This document shows positions 22,156 through 29,493 of a stretch of 34,442 nucleotides of DNA, piece by piece. The translations under genes were made by a program, and so were the position numbers. Below the pieces are notes generated by a model that had not been told where the DNA came from, did no database searches, and saw only the letters and a program-made list of their open reading frames with translations. Numbering within the stretch: the stretch's first letter is position 1; each line of letters opens with the position of its first letter. The stretch spans positions 1 to 34,442 of IMG/VR virus record IMGVR_UViG_3300009182_003811; one strand, written 5' to 3'. Source of the stretch: a virus.

Positions 22156-22689
22156 ATGATACGCATCATAAAAATTACAGTGTTTGCATTTGCCTTTTTG
22201 GCAGTAACACTGGCAGGGTACAAGGCAGTTAATTATAAAATTGCAAACCTGAAGGCACAGGCACCTACACAGGTGAGTCAAATCACAGCAGATGTTAGGA
22301 TGCATCAACTAGAATGCCTAGCAAGAAACATTTACCATGAGGCCGGTTATGAGCCATTTGAAGGTAAAGTTGCTGTGGCACAAGTAACAATTAATCGAGC
22401 AGAAAGCGGACAATTTCCGTCTGACATCTGCCAGGTAGTTTATCAAAAAAATGTAGTGTACCAAAAGGTACTTTGCCAATTCAGTTGGTACTGCGAACAA
22501 GCTACTTTAAAGAGACCAATCAACTCAGAAGTATATGCAGAAGCTATGGAAGTAGCCAAAAAAGTTTTACTAGAAGGATTTAGATTGCCATCAGTAAAAA
22601 ATGCGTTATACTTTCATGGCGATTACATTAACCCAAAATGGGGCAAACAGCCCGTGGCTAAAATTGGCCGCCACATCTTTTACCTATAA
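22156..22689 (+). CDS. SleB-type cell wall hydrolase (lysin) with N-terminal anchor
   Basis: 177 residues. Residues 4-22 are a hydrophobic signal-anchor (IIKITVFAFAFLAVTLAGY). Then comes a Hydrolase_2 (SleB/CwlJ) domain with LARNIYHEAGYEPFEGKVAV (Glu62 the likely catalytic acid), QVTINRAESGQFPSDICQVV, and a C-terminal ALYFHGDYINPKWG. It would cut peptidoglycan. The uncleaved-looking anchor suggests a SAR-type lysin exported by the host Sec system. An AAAGGAG site precedes the ATG and a three-helix membrane protein follows. Confidence 0.85.
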   Translation: MIRIIKITVFAFAFLAVTLAGYKAVNYKIANLKAQAPTQVSQITADVRMHQLECLARNIYHEAGYEPFEGKVAVAQVTINRAESGQFPSDICQVVYQKNVVYQKVLCQFSWYCEQATLKRPINSEVYAEAMEVAKKVLLEGFRLPSVKNALYFHGDYINPKWGKQPVAKIGRHIFYL

Positions 22690-22697
22690 GGAATGAT

Positions 22698-23033
22698 ATG
22701 AACATAGAAAAAATCAAAAATAATTTGCGTACAAGTCTTGATATGAATCTTTGGGTTCAAACTTTGAAAGAACACGCTCCCCAAGTTTCAGCAGAAACAA
22801 TGGGTTGGATTGCAGTTGTCCTAATGCATCTAGCCACAATACCTACTCTCATTGCCATGCTGACCGGCTTAACAGAAAAAACACCTCCAGTAGATCTAGT
22901 GTTGTTTAGTTGGATTGGATTATTTTGCTTTTTTATCAAAGCCACTATCCAGAAAGATCTTCTTAACATAGTTACTATTGGATTTGGCTTTTTTGTGCAA
23001 GCGGCCTTAATGGCATTAATTCTTTTTAAATAA
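22698..23033 (+). CDS. Three-helix membrane protein, holin candidate (111 aa)
   Basis: A charged N-terminal tail (MNIEKIKNNLRTSLDMNLWV), then hydrophobic segments at about 37-60 (WIAVVLMHLATIPTLIAML), 68-85 (LVLFSWIGLFCFFIKA) and 91-110 (LNIVTIGFGFFVQAALMALI). The size, helix number and position 8 nt after the lysin gene fit a holin or pinholin, but no holin family motif is seen. A terminator follows at 23051-23088. Confidence 0.6.
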   Translation: MNIEKIKNNLRTSLDMNLWVQTLKEHAPQVSAETMGWIAVVLMHLATIPTLIAMLTGLTEKTPPVDLVLFSWIGLFCFFIKATIQKDLLNIVTIGFGFFVQAALMALILFK

Positions 23034-23042
23034 TCAAAAGGA

Positions 23043-23071
23043 TTGACTTTAAAACACCTCTAACGTATACT
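23043..23071 (+). promoter_or_regulatory. Sigma70-type promoter nested in a terminator
   Basis: TTGACT (23043-23048) and TATACT (23066-23071), 17-nt spacer, each 5 of 6 consensus. The -10 lies in the loop of the terminator hairpin 23051-23087, so read-through transcription and promoter use share the same DNA. Confidence 0.6.
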
Positions 23072-23088
23072 TCTTTAGAGGTGTTTTT
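23051..23088 (+). terminator. Intrinsic terminator with 13-bp stem
   Basis: The 23051-23063 arm pairs perfectly with 23075-23087 and the stem ends in a T-run. The 11-nt loop contains the -10 box of the next promoter. It ends the lysin/holin transcript. Confidence 0.85.
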
Positions 23089-23091
23089 GTT

Positions 23092-23099
23092 AATAAATA
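23092..23099 (+). promoter_or_regulatory. Late promoter box AATAAATA, 4 nt from the ATG
   Basis: AATAAATA ends 4 nt before ATG 23104, the same geometry as the leftward hydrolase at 1143. Late transcripts would be leaderless. No Shine-Dalgarno precedes this ATG. Confidence 0.45.
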
Positions 23100-23103
23100 T
23101 TAT

Positions 23104-24501
23104 ATGATCTTAGCCTGGCTACTTTTACTCACTGGTTTAACAATATCGGCAGTTGCAATCTATTATTCTGTGATAGGTCTAACTGCAATATTTTCAGCGG
23201 CAGTAATTCCCATCATTATTATGGGATCTGCTCTTGAAGTAGGCAAACTAGTATGCGCTAGTTGGCTTAAGGCCAATTGGGAACGTGCTCCACGTTTCAT
23301 GAAGTACTACATGATCACAGCCGTATCTGTGTTAATGCTGATCACTTCAATGGGTATCTTTGGATTCCTTTCCAAAGCACACAACGATCAAAATCTAGTA
23401 TCAGGCGATGTAACCAGTAGAATTGCCATCTATGATGAAAAGATCAAAACAGCAAAGGATAATATTGATGCGAACCGGAAGGCGCTTAAACAGATGGATG
23501 AGGCTGTGGACCAAGTTATGGGTCGAAGCAGTGATGAAAAAGGTGCCGATAAAGCTGTTGGCATCCGAAGAGCACAGCAAAAAGAACGTGTCCGCCTTCA
23601 ATCTGAGATTGCGGCCGAACAGAAAACTATTGCCGCCCTTAGCGAAGAAAGAGCGCCAATTGCCGCAGAGGTACGCAAGGTTGAAGCTGAAGTAGGGCCA
23701 ATCAAATACATAGCCAAGTTTCTATATGGCGATCACGGTGCCGACGAAAATATGTTAGAACGTGCAGTAACATGGATTATTATTCTTATTGTTATTGTGT
23801 TTGATCCATTGGCTGTTATTATGTTACTAGCGGCACAAATGACGTTTGGTTGGTACAGAGAACAAAAAGAATCTACATGGATTGACGAGCAAGTTGAAGA
23901 ATTGAATGATTCTGCATTTGTTGCCGACGTAGGTGAAAAGCCTACGGCTGAGGAAGTTAAACAAGTGGAAGAACCTGAAATTCCCTATACTATTTTAGAC
24001 GAACATCACGAACCAGATTATCCAGATCCTAAGTTAGAAGTTACTATGGTAATTACGCCAGAAGAATCTCTAAATCATATAGTAGCTTCCCCTGCATATC
24101 CAGAAACAGATGTGTATTGGCCATTCCCAGATGCAACAGAGCCAGCAGAAGAACCCACACCGGTAACTGCGGATTCTTCAGAAGTTATTGTAGAAGAATC
24201 TACAATACAGAGAGAAGCAAGAAAATATCATATTATTCCAGAATTAGCACAAGAACTAGCAAAGACAACATCATTTCCTGAAAACCCTAAAGAAGGTGAT
24301 GTATGTTTAAGAGAGGATTTTAAACCTGCTCGTTCATTTACATTCAATGGAAGTCAATGGGTTGATACTGCTACATACGTAATACCAGAGGGCAGAGTTA
24401 AACCTAATCTTACAGAAGTTATTGAATCAGAAGACTCAAAAAAAAAGAGTTATATGATCAAGGATCCAACGGGATCAATACAGATAAAGACCAGAGATTA
24501 A
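23104..24501 (+). CDS. Large membrane protein with coiled coil (465 aa)
   Basis: Two or three N-terminal membrane helices (residues ~2-45: LAWLLLLTGLTISAVAIYYS and onward) and one near 65-88 (YMITAVSVLMLITSMGIFGF). A charged coiled coil at about 100-200 follows, then a further hydrophobic segment (AVTWIIILIVIVFDPLAVIM, ~220-245). The acidic, Pro-rich cytoplasmic tail ends with a small domain (PENPKEGDVCLREDF, FTFNGSQWVD). Proteins of this build occur in T4-like marine phages with no assigned role that I know. It could reshape the inner membrane or assist assembly. Confidence 0.75.
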   Translation: MILAWLLLLTGLTISAVAIYYSVIGLTAIFSAAVIPIIIMGSALEVGKLVCASWLKANWERAPRFMKYYMITAVSVLMLITSMGIFGFLSKAHNDQNLVSGDVTSRIAIYDEKIKTAKDNIDANRKALKQMDEAVDQVMGRSSDEKGADKAVGIRRAQQKERVRLQSEIAAEQKTIAALSEERAPIAAEVRKVEAEVGPIKYIAKFLYGDHGADENMLERAVTWIIILIVIVFDPLAVIMLLAAQMTFGWYREQKESTWIDEQVEELNDSAFVADVGEKPTAEEVKQVEEPEIPYTILDEHHEPDYPDPKLEVTMVITPEESLNHIVASPAYPETDVYWPFPDATEPAEEPTPVTADSSEVIVEESTIQREARKYHIIPELAQELAKTTSFPENPKEGDVCLREDFKPARSFTFNGSQWVDTATYVIPEGRVKPNLTEVIESEDSKKKSYMIKDPTGSIQIKTRD

Positions 24502-24565
24502 GTTATGTACAAAATTCAGAGCAATCTGAAAAGTCGATATGGCAACGAATTAAAAAGAAAGATTT

Positions 24566-24976
24566 ATGAACTTAGGAAAAATAACAGTAATTACTCCACC
24601 TGATAAGTTGTTTAATCTAACATTAAGTTACTTGTTAGTTAAACCAAGTGTTCACGTAAAACAACAATTTCAAGCAATTCTAAGCCATAGTTTAGATGAT
24701 CTTAATGTGTTTATCTATGATGCAGAAGATCACGACACTAGCTGGCTATTAGATGTATCACAACAAGTCGATATTGTTATAATTGATGTTGACAATTGCG
24801 ATGAAATAACTAAAAAATTCATTTCTTTTATTATTGCACATCCAAATGCACACTACATTACTAGTGATGAAACAACCCCATATAACCTAATAAGCAAAAA
24901 TCGGATATATAATTTAGATTGGATTGTAGATCAACTAAAAGATAACGAGGACACTGATGATTCAGAAGAAGAATAA
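24566..24976 (+). CDS. Hypothetical protein (136 aa)
   Basis: MNLGKITVITPPDKLFNLTL..., an alpha/beta protein with VDIVIIDVDNCDEITKKF and a very acidic tail (KDNEDTDDSEEE). The strand-helix order is Rossmann-like with IIDVDN as a buried strand, but no nucleotide-binding motif is present. It overlaps the bS21 gene by 20 nt, so the two are coupled. Function unknown. Confidence 0.7.
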   Translation: MNLGKITVITPPDKLFNLTLSYLLVKPSVHVKQQFQAILSHSLDDLNVFIYDAEDHDTSWLLDVSQQVDIVIIDVDNCDEITKKFISFIIAHPNAHYITSDETTPYNLISKNRIYNLDWIVDQLKDNEDTDDSEEE

Positions 24977-25190
24977 AGGAACTGGTATTACAGTTCGAGA
25001 AGGAGAAAACATTAACCAAAGTCTCCGTCGATTTAAGAATAAAGTAGAAGATGCAGGTACATTAGATGACCTACGCAAAAAAGAGTTTTACGAAAAACCA
25101 ACTACAACTCGTAAACGTGCCAAAGGTGCTGCCAAAGCACGTTGGCGCAAGAAGCTCGAAAAAGATCAATTACCACCTAAATTATATTGA
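24957..25190 (+). CDS. rpsU: Ribosomal protein bS21
   Basis: 77 residues with the full bS21 signature: ITVREGENINQSLRRFKNKV, then EFYEKPTTTRKRAKGAAKAR and a Lys-rich end. bS21 sits at the 30S platform near the anti-Shine-Dalgarno of 16S rRNA and exchanges easily. A phage copy could enter host ribosomes and shift initiation toward phage mRNAs. The start ATG lies in the 3' end of the preceding gene. Its stop codon overlaps the -35 of the next promoter. Confidence 0.95.
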   Translation: MIQKKNKGTGITVREGENINQSLRRFKNKVEDAGTLDDLRKKEFYEKPTTTRKRAKGAAKARWRKKLEKDQLPPKLY

Positions 25191-25215
25191 CACATGTAGT
25201 ATAATCTGTTATACT
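25187..25215 (+). promoter_or_regulatory. Sigma70-type promoter, TTGACA-17-TATACT
   Basis: Exact TTGACA (25187-25192) and TATACT (25210-25215), 17-nt spacer. It overlaps the bS21 stop and drives the exonuclease, MazG-like and perhaps later genes. Confidence 0.8.
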
Positions 25216-25242
25216 GTTAAGTCACAATAAAGAAAGAACTTA

Positions 25243-25827
25243 ATGGCTAGAACAGATATAATGATTGACCTGGAAACGTTAAACACTACTCCAGACGCAA
25301 CAATACTTACAATTGGCGCAGTTAAATTTGATCCATTTGGTTCTGAATTAAAAGAATCAGATATGGATAGTTTCTACTGTAAAGTAGATATTGACAGTTG
25401 TGATAGAATTGGACTTACTACTAGCGATGACACTATTGCTTGGTGGGCCAATCAAAGCAAAGAAGCTCAAGAAGCCGCATTTAGTCCTGAAGACAGAATT
25501 GATATTGAAGAAGCATTTGCTCGACTTTATAAATTCTGTTGGGGAGCAAAACGTGTATGGGCTAACGGTGCATGTTTTGATATCATCATATGCGAGCACG
25601 TATTCCGTAAAATTGGTCGAGCGATCCCTTGGCAATTCTGGGAAGTACGTGATGTACGCACAGCTTTTGATCTAGGTATTAATCCACATCGTCCTCCAGT
25701 GACAGCACACCATGCCTTAGAAGATGCTTGGAATCAGGCAGTGGGTATTCAAAACGTTTACAATACATTACGGACTAGCACTACTAGTCAAGGTAATTAT
25801 ATAACCCCATTTGCAAACCAAAGGTAA
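25243..25827 (+). CDS. DEDD-family 3'-5' exonuclease
   Basis: 194 residues. Motif I MIDLETLN (Asp9, Glu11), a middle motif FDIIICEHVF (Asp113) and motif III HHALEDAWNQA (His156/157, Asp161). This is the DEDDh pattern of RNase T/ExoVIII-type exonucleases, which remove nucleotides from 3' ends of RNA or DNA with two metal ions. It could process RNA or recycle host nucleic acid for NrdAB. ATG follows an AAAGAAAG leader, and the MazG-like gene begins 3 nt after the stop. Confidence 0.88.
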   Translation: MARTDIMIDLETLNTTPDATILTIGAVKFDPFGSELKESDMDSFYCKVDIDSCDRIGLTTSDDTIAWWANQSKEAQEAAFSPEDRIDIEEAFARLYKFCWGAKRVWANGACFDIIICEHVFRKIGRAIPWQFWEVRDVRTAFDLGINPHRPPVTAHHALEDAWNQAVGIQNVYNTLRTSTTSQGNYITPFANQR

Positions 25828-25830
25828 TAT

Positions 25831-26115
25831 ATGGATAATCAAACTAAAGAAGTAATGGACATTCTTCAAGAAGAGTGTGCCGAAGTAATACAGGCGATAA
25901 GTAAAATCAGTCGCTTTGGTCTCGATAATTTTAAGCCAGGGAAACCTAAAACTAATAGGGAACACTTGGAAGAAGAATTGGGAGATTTGTATGCTATGAT
26001 TGAAATCCTGCAAGAACTAGATGTAGTTAGCTGGACTAATATCGAACAAGCCGCAGAAGCCAAGCGCGAAAAACTTAAAAAGTGGTCAAATATTTTCAAT
26101 AAAGAAACTATCTGA
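25831..26115 (+). CDS. MazG-like nucleotide pyrophosphohydrolase
   Basis: 94 residues, all-alpha. The metal-binding acidic motif is EECAEVIQ (E-E-x-x-E) with EELGDLYAM (E-x-x-D) about 50 residues later. Such enzymes cleave NTPs or dNTPs to the monophosphate and PPi. In phages they may clean non-standard nucleotides or alter (p)ppGpp-type signalling. Cotranscribed with the exonuclease. Confidence 0.85.
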   Translation: MDNQTKEVMDILQEECAEVIQAISKISRFGLDNFKPGKPKTNREHLEEELGDLYAMIEILQELDVVSWTNIEQAAEAKREKLKKWSNIFNKETI

Positions 26116-26117
26116 GA

Positions 26118-26183
26118 GATAAATAAAAATGTAAAACGCCGTAAGGGTCTTACATTTTTCTTGCTTAATTAAAGGAGATTATT
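26118..26183 (+). promoter_or_regulatory. dnaK leader: late box, hairpin and ROSE-like anti-SD element
   Basis: The late-type box GATAAATA (26118-26125) is followed by a hairpin of AAAAATGTAA (26125-26134) with TTACATTTTT (26150-26159). TTCTTGCTT (26158-26166) then stands 5 nt from the AAAGGAGA ribosome binding site (26171-26178). UUGCU can pair with AGGAG through one G-G and one G-U contact, the scheme of ROSE RNA thermometers. The same block precedes hsp20. The hairpin may also act as a terminator for the upstream genes. Confidence 0.55.
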
Positions 26184-28097
26184 ATGAGCAAAATCATCGG
26201 TATCGATTTAGGTACAACAAATAGCTGTGTAGCAATTCTAGAAAACGGAGTTGCAAAAGTAATCGAAAACAGCGAAGGTGCTAGAACAACACCATCAATC
26301 ATTGCATATACAAAGGACGAAATCCTAGTTGGTGCAACAGCAAAACGACAAGCAGTCACAAACCCAAAAAATACAATCTACGCAAGTAAGCGTTTAATCG
26401 GACGTAAGTTTGATGAAGCGGCTGTGCAGAAAGATATTGATCTAATGCCATATAGCATTATCAAAGCTGACAACGGCGATGCATGGGTACAAGTAGATGA
26501 ACAAAAATTAGCACCACCACAAATTTCAGCTGAAGTACTTCGCAAAATGAAAAAGACTGCTGAAGATTATCTTGGCAGTGAAGTAACTAAGGCAGTTATT
26601 ACTGTTCCAGCTTACTTTAACGACAGTCAACGTCAGGCAACTAAGGATGCAGGTAAGATTGCTGGCCTAGAAGTTCTACGTATTATCAACGAACCAACAG
26701 CGGCCGCACTTGCTTATGGTGTAGACAAAGCAGATAAAAAAGATCGTAAAGTTGCTGTCTATGACCTAGGTGGTGGTACATTTGACGTATCAATTATTGA
26801 AATTGCCAACATCGACGGCGACAAGCAAATCGAAGTATTGAGCACAAACGGAGATACATTCCTAGGTGGTGAAGACTTTGACCAAGCTATTATGGATCAT
26901 CTAGTAGATGAGTTTAAGAAAGACACTGGTGTTGATCTTAAGAAAGATATGCTTGCCCTACAGCGTCTAAAAGAAGCCGCAGAAAAAGCCAAGATTGAAT
27001 TGTCAAGCACTACAACTACCACAGTTAACCTTCCATACGTAACTGCGGATGCAAGTGGTCCTAAACACTTGAATGTAACTATTAGTCGTGCTAAGTTTGA
27101 ACAAATGGTTGACAAACTAATTGAGCGTTCAATTGAGCCATGTAAGATTGCTATGAAAGATGCTAAGGTTACAGCCGCTGACATCGACGAAGTTATTCTA
27201 GTTGGTGGACAAACACGTATGCCTAAAGTACAAGAAGCAGTTGAGAAATTGTTTGGCAAGGCTCCACGTAAGGACGTTAACCCAGACGAAGCAGTTGCCG
27301 CAGGTGCCGCAATTCAAGGCGCCGTTCTAGCAGGCGACAAGACAGATGTTCTATTGTTAGATGTTACACCACTAACATTAGGTATTGAAACAATGGGCGG
27401 TGTGTTTACCAAGTTGATTCAAAAGAATACAACTATCCCTACTAAACACAGCCAAGTGTTTTCAACAGCAGAAGATAACCAACCAGCTGTGACTATTAAG
27501 GTTGCACAAGGTGAACGTGATATCTTCAAATATAACAAGATGCTACGTGAATTTAATCTAGAAGGTATTGCACCAGCAATGCGTGGTATGCCACAGATTG
27601 AAGTTACCCTAGACATAGATGCTAACGGTATCTTGAATGTAAGTGCCAAGGATAAAAACACTGGCAAAGAAAACAAGATCACTATCAAGTCTGATTCAGG
27701 ATTAACTGAAGCTGAAATTCAACGTATGATTAAAGAAGCTGAAGAAAATGCTGAAGCAGATAAGAAGGCAGCAGAATTGATCAATGCACGTAATCAAGCC
27801 GAAAGTACTAAACATACTATCAAGAAAGACTATGATACGTACAAGGATCAATTAACTGAAGAGGAGCAAACTAAATTTGAAGATGGTCTTAAGGCATTGG
27901 AAGAAGTTAGTGCAGGAGAAGATCCTGAAGCAATCCAAAAATCAGTTAGCGAATTCTTTGAAGCCGCTGGTCCAGTTATGACTAAGAAACAAGCCGCAGA
28001 ATCTGCTAAAGCAGAAGCTGAGAAAAAGGCTGCTGAATCTGGTGAACAAACTGTAGATGCGAGCTTCACAGAAGTTGACGCAACAGAGAAGAAGTAA
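26184..28097 (+). CDS. dnaK: Full-length chaperone DnaK (Hsp70)
   Basis: 637 residues, complete. ATPase domain with GIDLGTTNS (6-14) and [11 protein letters not shown] (about 193-203), linker-type [14 protein letters not shown] (about 389-402), substrate-binding domain and a helical lid with an Ala/Glu-rich tail ending EVDATEKK. It folds client proteins with a J-protein and GrpE, neither of which is in the window, so it would use host partners. It may help virion assembly or pull clusters off the phage IscU, which keeps LPPVK. A full Hsp70 is rare in phages. Confidence 0.97.
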   Translation: MSKIIGIDLGTTNSCVAILENGVAKVIENSEGARTTPSIIAYTKDEILVGATAKRQAVTNPKNTIYASKRLIGRKFDEAAVQKDIDLMPYSIIKADNGDAWVQVDEQKLAPPQISAEVLRKMKKTAEDYLGSEVTKAVITVPAYFNDSQRQATKDAGKIAGLEVLRIINEPTAAALAYGVDKADKKDRKVAVYDLGGGTFDVSIIEIANIDGDKQIEVLSTNGDTFLGGEDFDQAIMDHLVDEFKKDTGVDLKKDMLALQRLKEAAEKAKIELSSTTTTTVNLPYVTADASGPKHLNVTISRAKFEQMVDKLIERSIEPCKIAMKDAKVTAADIDEVILVGGQTRMPKVQEAVEKLFGKAPRKDVNPDEAVAAGAAIQGAVLAGDKTDVLLLDVTPLTLGIETMGGVFTKLIQKNTTIPTKHSQVFSTAEDNQPAVTIKVAQGERDIFKYNKMLREFNLEGIAPAMRGMPQIEVTLDIDANGILNVSAKDKNTGKENKITIKSDSGLTEAEIQRMIKEAEENAEADKKAAELINARNQAESTKHTIKKDYDTYKDQLTEEEQTKFEDGLKALEEVSAGEDPEAIQKSVSEFFEAAGPVMTKKQAAESAKAEAEKKAAESGEQTVDASFTEVDATEKK

Positions 28098-28103
28098 TAT
28101 AAT
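28075..28103 (+). promoter_or_regulatory. Sigma70-type promoter for hsp20 overlapping the dnaK 3' end
   Basis: TTGACG (28075-28080, last codons of dnaK) and perfect TATAAT (28098-28103) with a 17-nt spacer. The start near 28110 puts the leader hairpin at the very 5' end of the hsp20 mRNA. Confidence 0.75.
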
Positions 28104-28167
28104 GTAAACAAGTAGGGCGCCGATGGTCGGGCCCTACACAGTTCTTGCTTATTAAAGGAGAAATATC
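28104..28167 (+). promoter_or_regulatory. hsp20 leader: two-hairpin, ROSE-like RNA thermometer candidate
   Basis: Hairpin I: GTAGGGC-(G bulge)-CCGA-TGG-TCGG-GCCCTAC at 28112-28137, 11 bp. Hairpin II: TTCTTGCTT (28142-28150), loop ATTA, AAGGAGAA (28155-28162), which would sequester the ribosome binding site. It has U-A, C-G, G-G, U-A and G-U contacts like the UYGCU/AGGA pairing of ROSE elements of proteobacterial small heat-shock genes. The whole leader is about 58 nt, and the second element is almost identical to that of dnaK. Confidence 0.6.
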
Positions 28168-28593
28168 ATGACACAACTAAGAACTATTGACGCCGCTCAT
28201 CTTGCTAATCTTAGCAGAGCACTTGTGGGATTTGACCGTTATTTTAACGGGCATTTTTCAAACACTAACGGTAACTACCCTCCACACAATATTGTAAAAT
28301 ATGACGAAAGTCATTATGGTATTGAAATAGCAGTTGCCGGGTTTAGTAAAGAAGAAATCACAGTAGAAGTTGATCAAGACCAACTTACTGTCCGTGGAGA
28401 ACATAATGTTCCTGCTGATCCAGAATATCAGTATCTGCATCGTGGTCTTGCGGCACGTGATTTTGAACAAACATATACTCTAGCCGAGTATATGGAAGTT
28501 CGAGGCGCAGAAGTTAAGGATGGTATGCTTAAAATTGAAATTGAGCGTATTGTTCCAGAGGCTCTTAAACCACGTCAAATAGAAATAAAATAA
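28168..28593 (+). CDS. ibpA: Small heat-shock protein, IbpA-type (Hsp20)
   Basis: 141 residues with an IbpA-like N-terminus (VGFDRYFNGHF), an alpha-crystallin domain (KYDESHYGIEIAVAGFSKEE, VDQDQLTVRGEH, HRGLAARDFEQTYTLAEYME) and the C-terminal GMLKIEIERIVPEALKPRQI with the IEI anchor. It holds unfolding proteins for refolding by DnaK. Such genes are common in T4-like cyanophages and other marine myophages. Here it sits directly behind a phage dnaK, with its own promoter and a thermometer-like leader. Confidence 0.95.
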   Translation: MTQLRTIDAAHLANLSRALVGFDRYFNGHFSNTNGNYPPHNIVKYDESHYGIEIAVAGFSKEEITVEVDQDQLTVRGEHNVPADPEYQYLHRGLAARDFEQTYTLAEYMEVRGAEVKDGMLKIEIERIVPEALKPRQIEIK

Positions 28594-28615
28594 TAAAATA
28601 ATTAAATAACAATAT

Positions 28616-28633
28616 GGGGGAGGAAACTCCCCC
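28616..28633 (+). promoter_or_regulatory. GNRA-capped hairpin between hsp20 and clpS
   Basis: GGGGGAG (28616-28622) and CTCCCCC (28627-28633) form a 7-bp perfect stem with a GAAA tetraloop. It is very stable but followed by TGCATTTAAGG, not a T-run, so it is more likely an mRNA stabiliser, processing site or weak attenuator than a full terminator. Confidence 0.55.
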
Positions 28634-28651
28634 TGCATTTAAGGAAACAAC

Positions 28652-28954
28652 ATGTCAAGCACCGATATTAAAATAGATGAGAGAATTAAGATAAAAGTAA
28701 GTGAGCCACTTCGTTGGAAGGTTATCTTACTTAATGATGACAGCACTCCTGTCGATTTTGTAATAAGTTTGTTAATTGAAGTGTTTAGGCATACTCCTGT
28801 TACTGCCCAAGAAATTACTCTAGCAGTACATGAAACTGGCTCAGGTGTTGCAGGTGTTTATAGTTTTGAAATTGCCGAAGCAAAAGCAGTTGAATCTACG
28901 TCGATGGCTCGTACTAGCGGCTGGCCTCTCCAAATTAAACTGGAGGAAGAATGA
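28652..28954 (+). CDS. clpS: ClpS, adaptor of the ClpAP protease
   Basis: 100 residues: WKVILLNDDSTPVDFV (Asn28, Asp29, Asp30) and AVHETGSGVAGVYSFEIAEA (His60) contain the N-degron pocket residues. The C-terminal part is conserved as ARTSGWPLQIKLEEE. It delivers N-end-rule substrates to host ClpA, and at high level blocks other ClpA substrates. A phage copy could redirect host proteolysis. It overlaps the heme oxygenase gene by 4 nt (ATGA). Confidence 0.94.
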   Translation: MSSTDIKIDERIKIKVSEPLRWKVILLNDDSTPVDFVISLLIEVFRHTPVTAQEITLAVHETGSGVAGVYSFEIAEAKAVESTSMARTSGWPLQIKLEEE

Positions 28955-29493
28955 GCCTACGTGATATAACACACGATTTACACGCAGACGCAGAACGCAC
29001 AATATTTGCCAAAAAGTTAGTAACAGGCTCGTTCACCGCAGACGAGTATGCTAACTATCTTTGGCAAATGGTTTTAGTATACAACGGCATAGAAACTGCC
29101 GCTAATAGTCAAGGCATGCTAAAGAATTTGCCTGATATTGAAAGAGCACACAAGATATTTCAGGACTGTATGGAACTAGTGGGCATACATCACAATCTTA
29201 AATGGCTACCTGAGACTATTGACTATTACAAATATCTACTTGAATTAAACTACGATCCAGAACGTAGACACTTAATCAAAGCACACCTATACTGCCGCCA
29301 TATGGGCGATTTGTTTGGTGGACAGATTATTGCTAAGAAATGTCCTGGCTCGGGTCGTTTCTATCAATTTAAAGATGCAGAAAATTTAAAAACAGCCATA
29401 CGTGCAGAACTTACTGACGATCTCGGTGACGAAGCTCGTGTAGCATTTGCGTGGGCAATTAAAATTATGAAAGCGTTGGTAAAAGATGAGTGA
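28951..29493 (+). CDS. ho1: Heme oxygenase (biliverdin-forming)
   Basis: 180 residues, all-alpha. Proximal His11 in DLHADAERTIF, and the distal-helix signature HLYCRHMGDLFGGQIIAK (112-129). It opens heme to biliverdin IX-alpha, iron and CO using reduced ferredoxin. It overlaps clpS (4 nt) and the bilin reductase (8 nt), forming an ho1-reductase pair as in some ocean virus contigs. Products: biliverdin for the next enzyme and free iron that could feed the Fe-S genes. Confidence 0.93.
   Translation: MSLRDITHDLHADAERTIFAKKLVTGSFTADEYANYLWQMVLVYNGIETAANSQGMLKNLPDIERAHKIFQDCMELVGIHHNLKWLPETIDYYKYLLELNYDPERRHLIKAHLYCRHMGDLFGGQIIAKKCPGSGRFYQFKDAENLKTAIRAELTDDLGDEARVAFAWAIKIMKALVKDE

Noticed and set aside
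24505-24603. A 32-codon ORF between the 465-aa membrane gene and the 24566 gene
   Set aside because: It has no ribosome binding site and overlaps the next gene by 38 nt in another frame; the composition is plausible but nothing else supports it.
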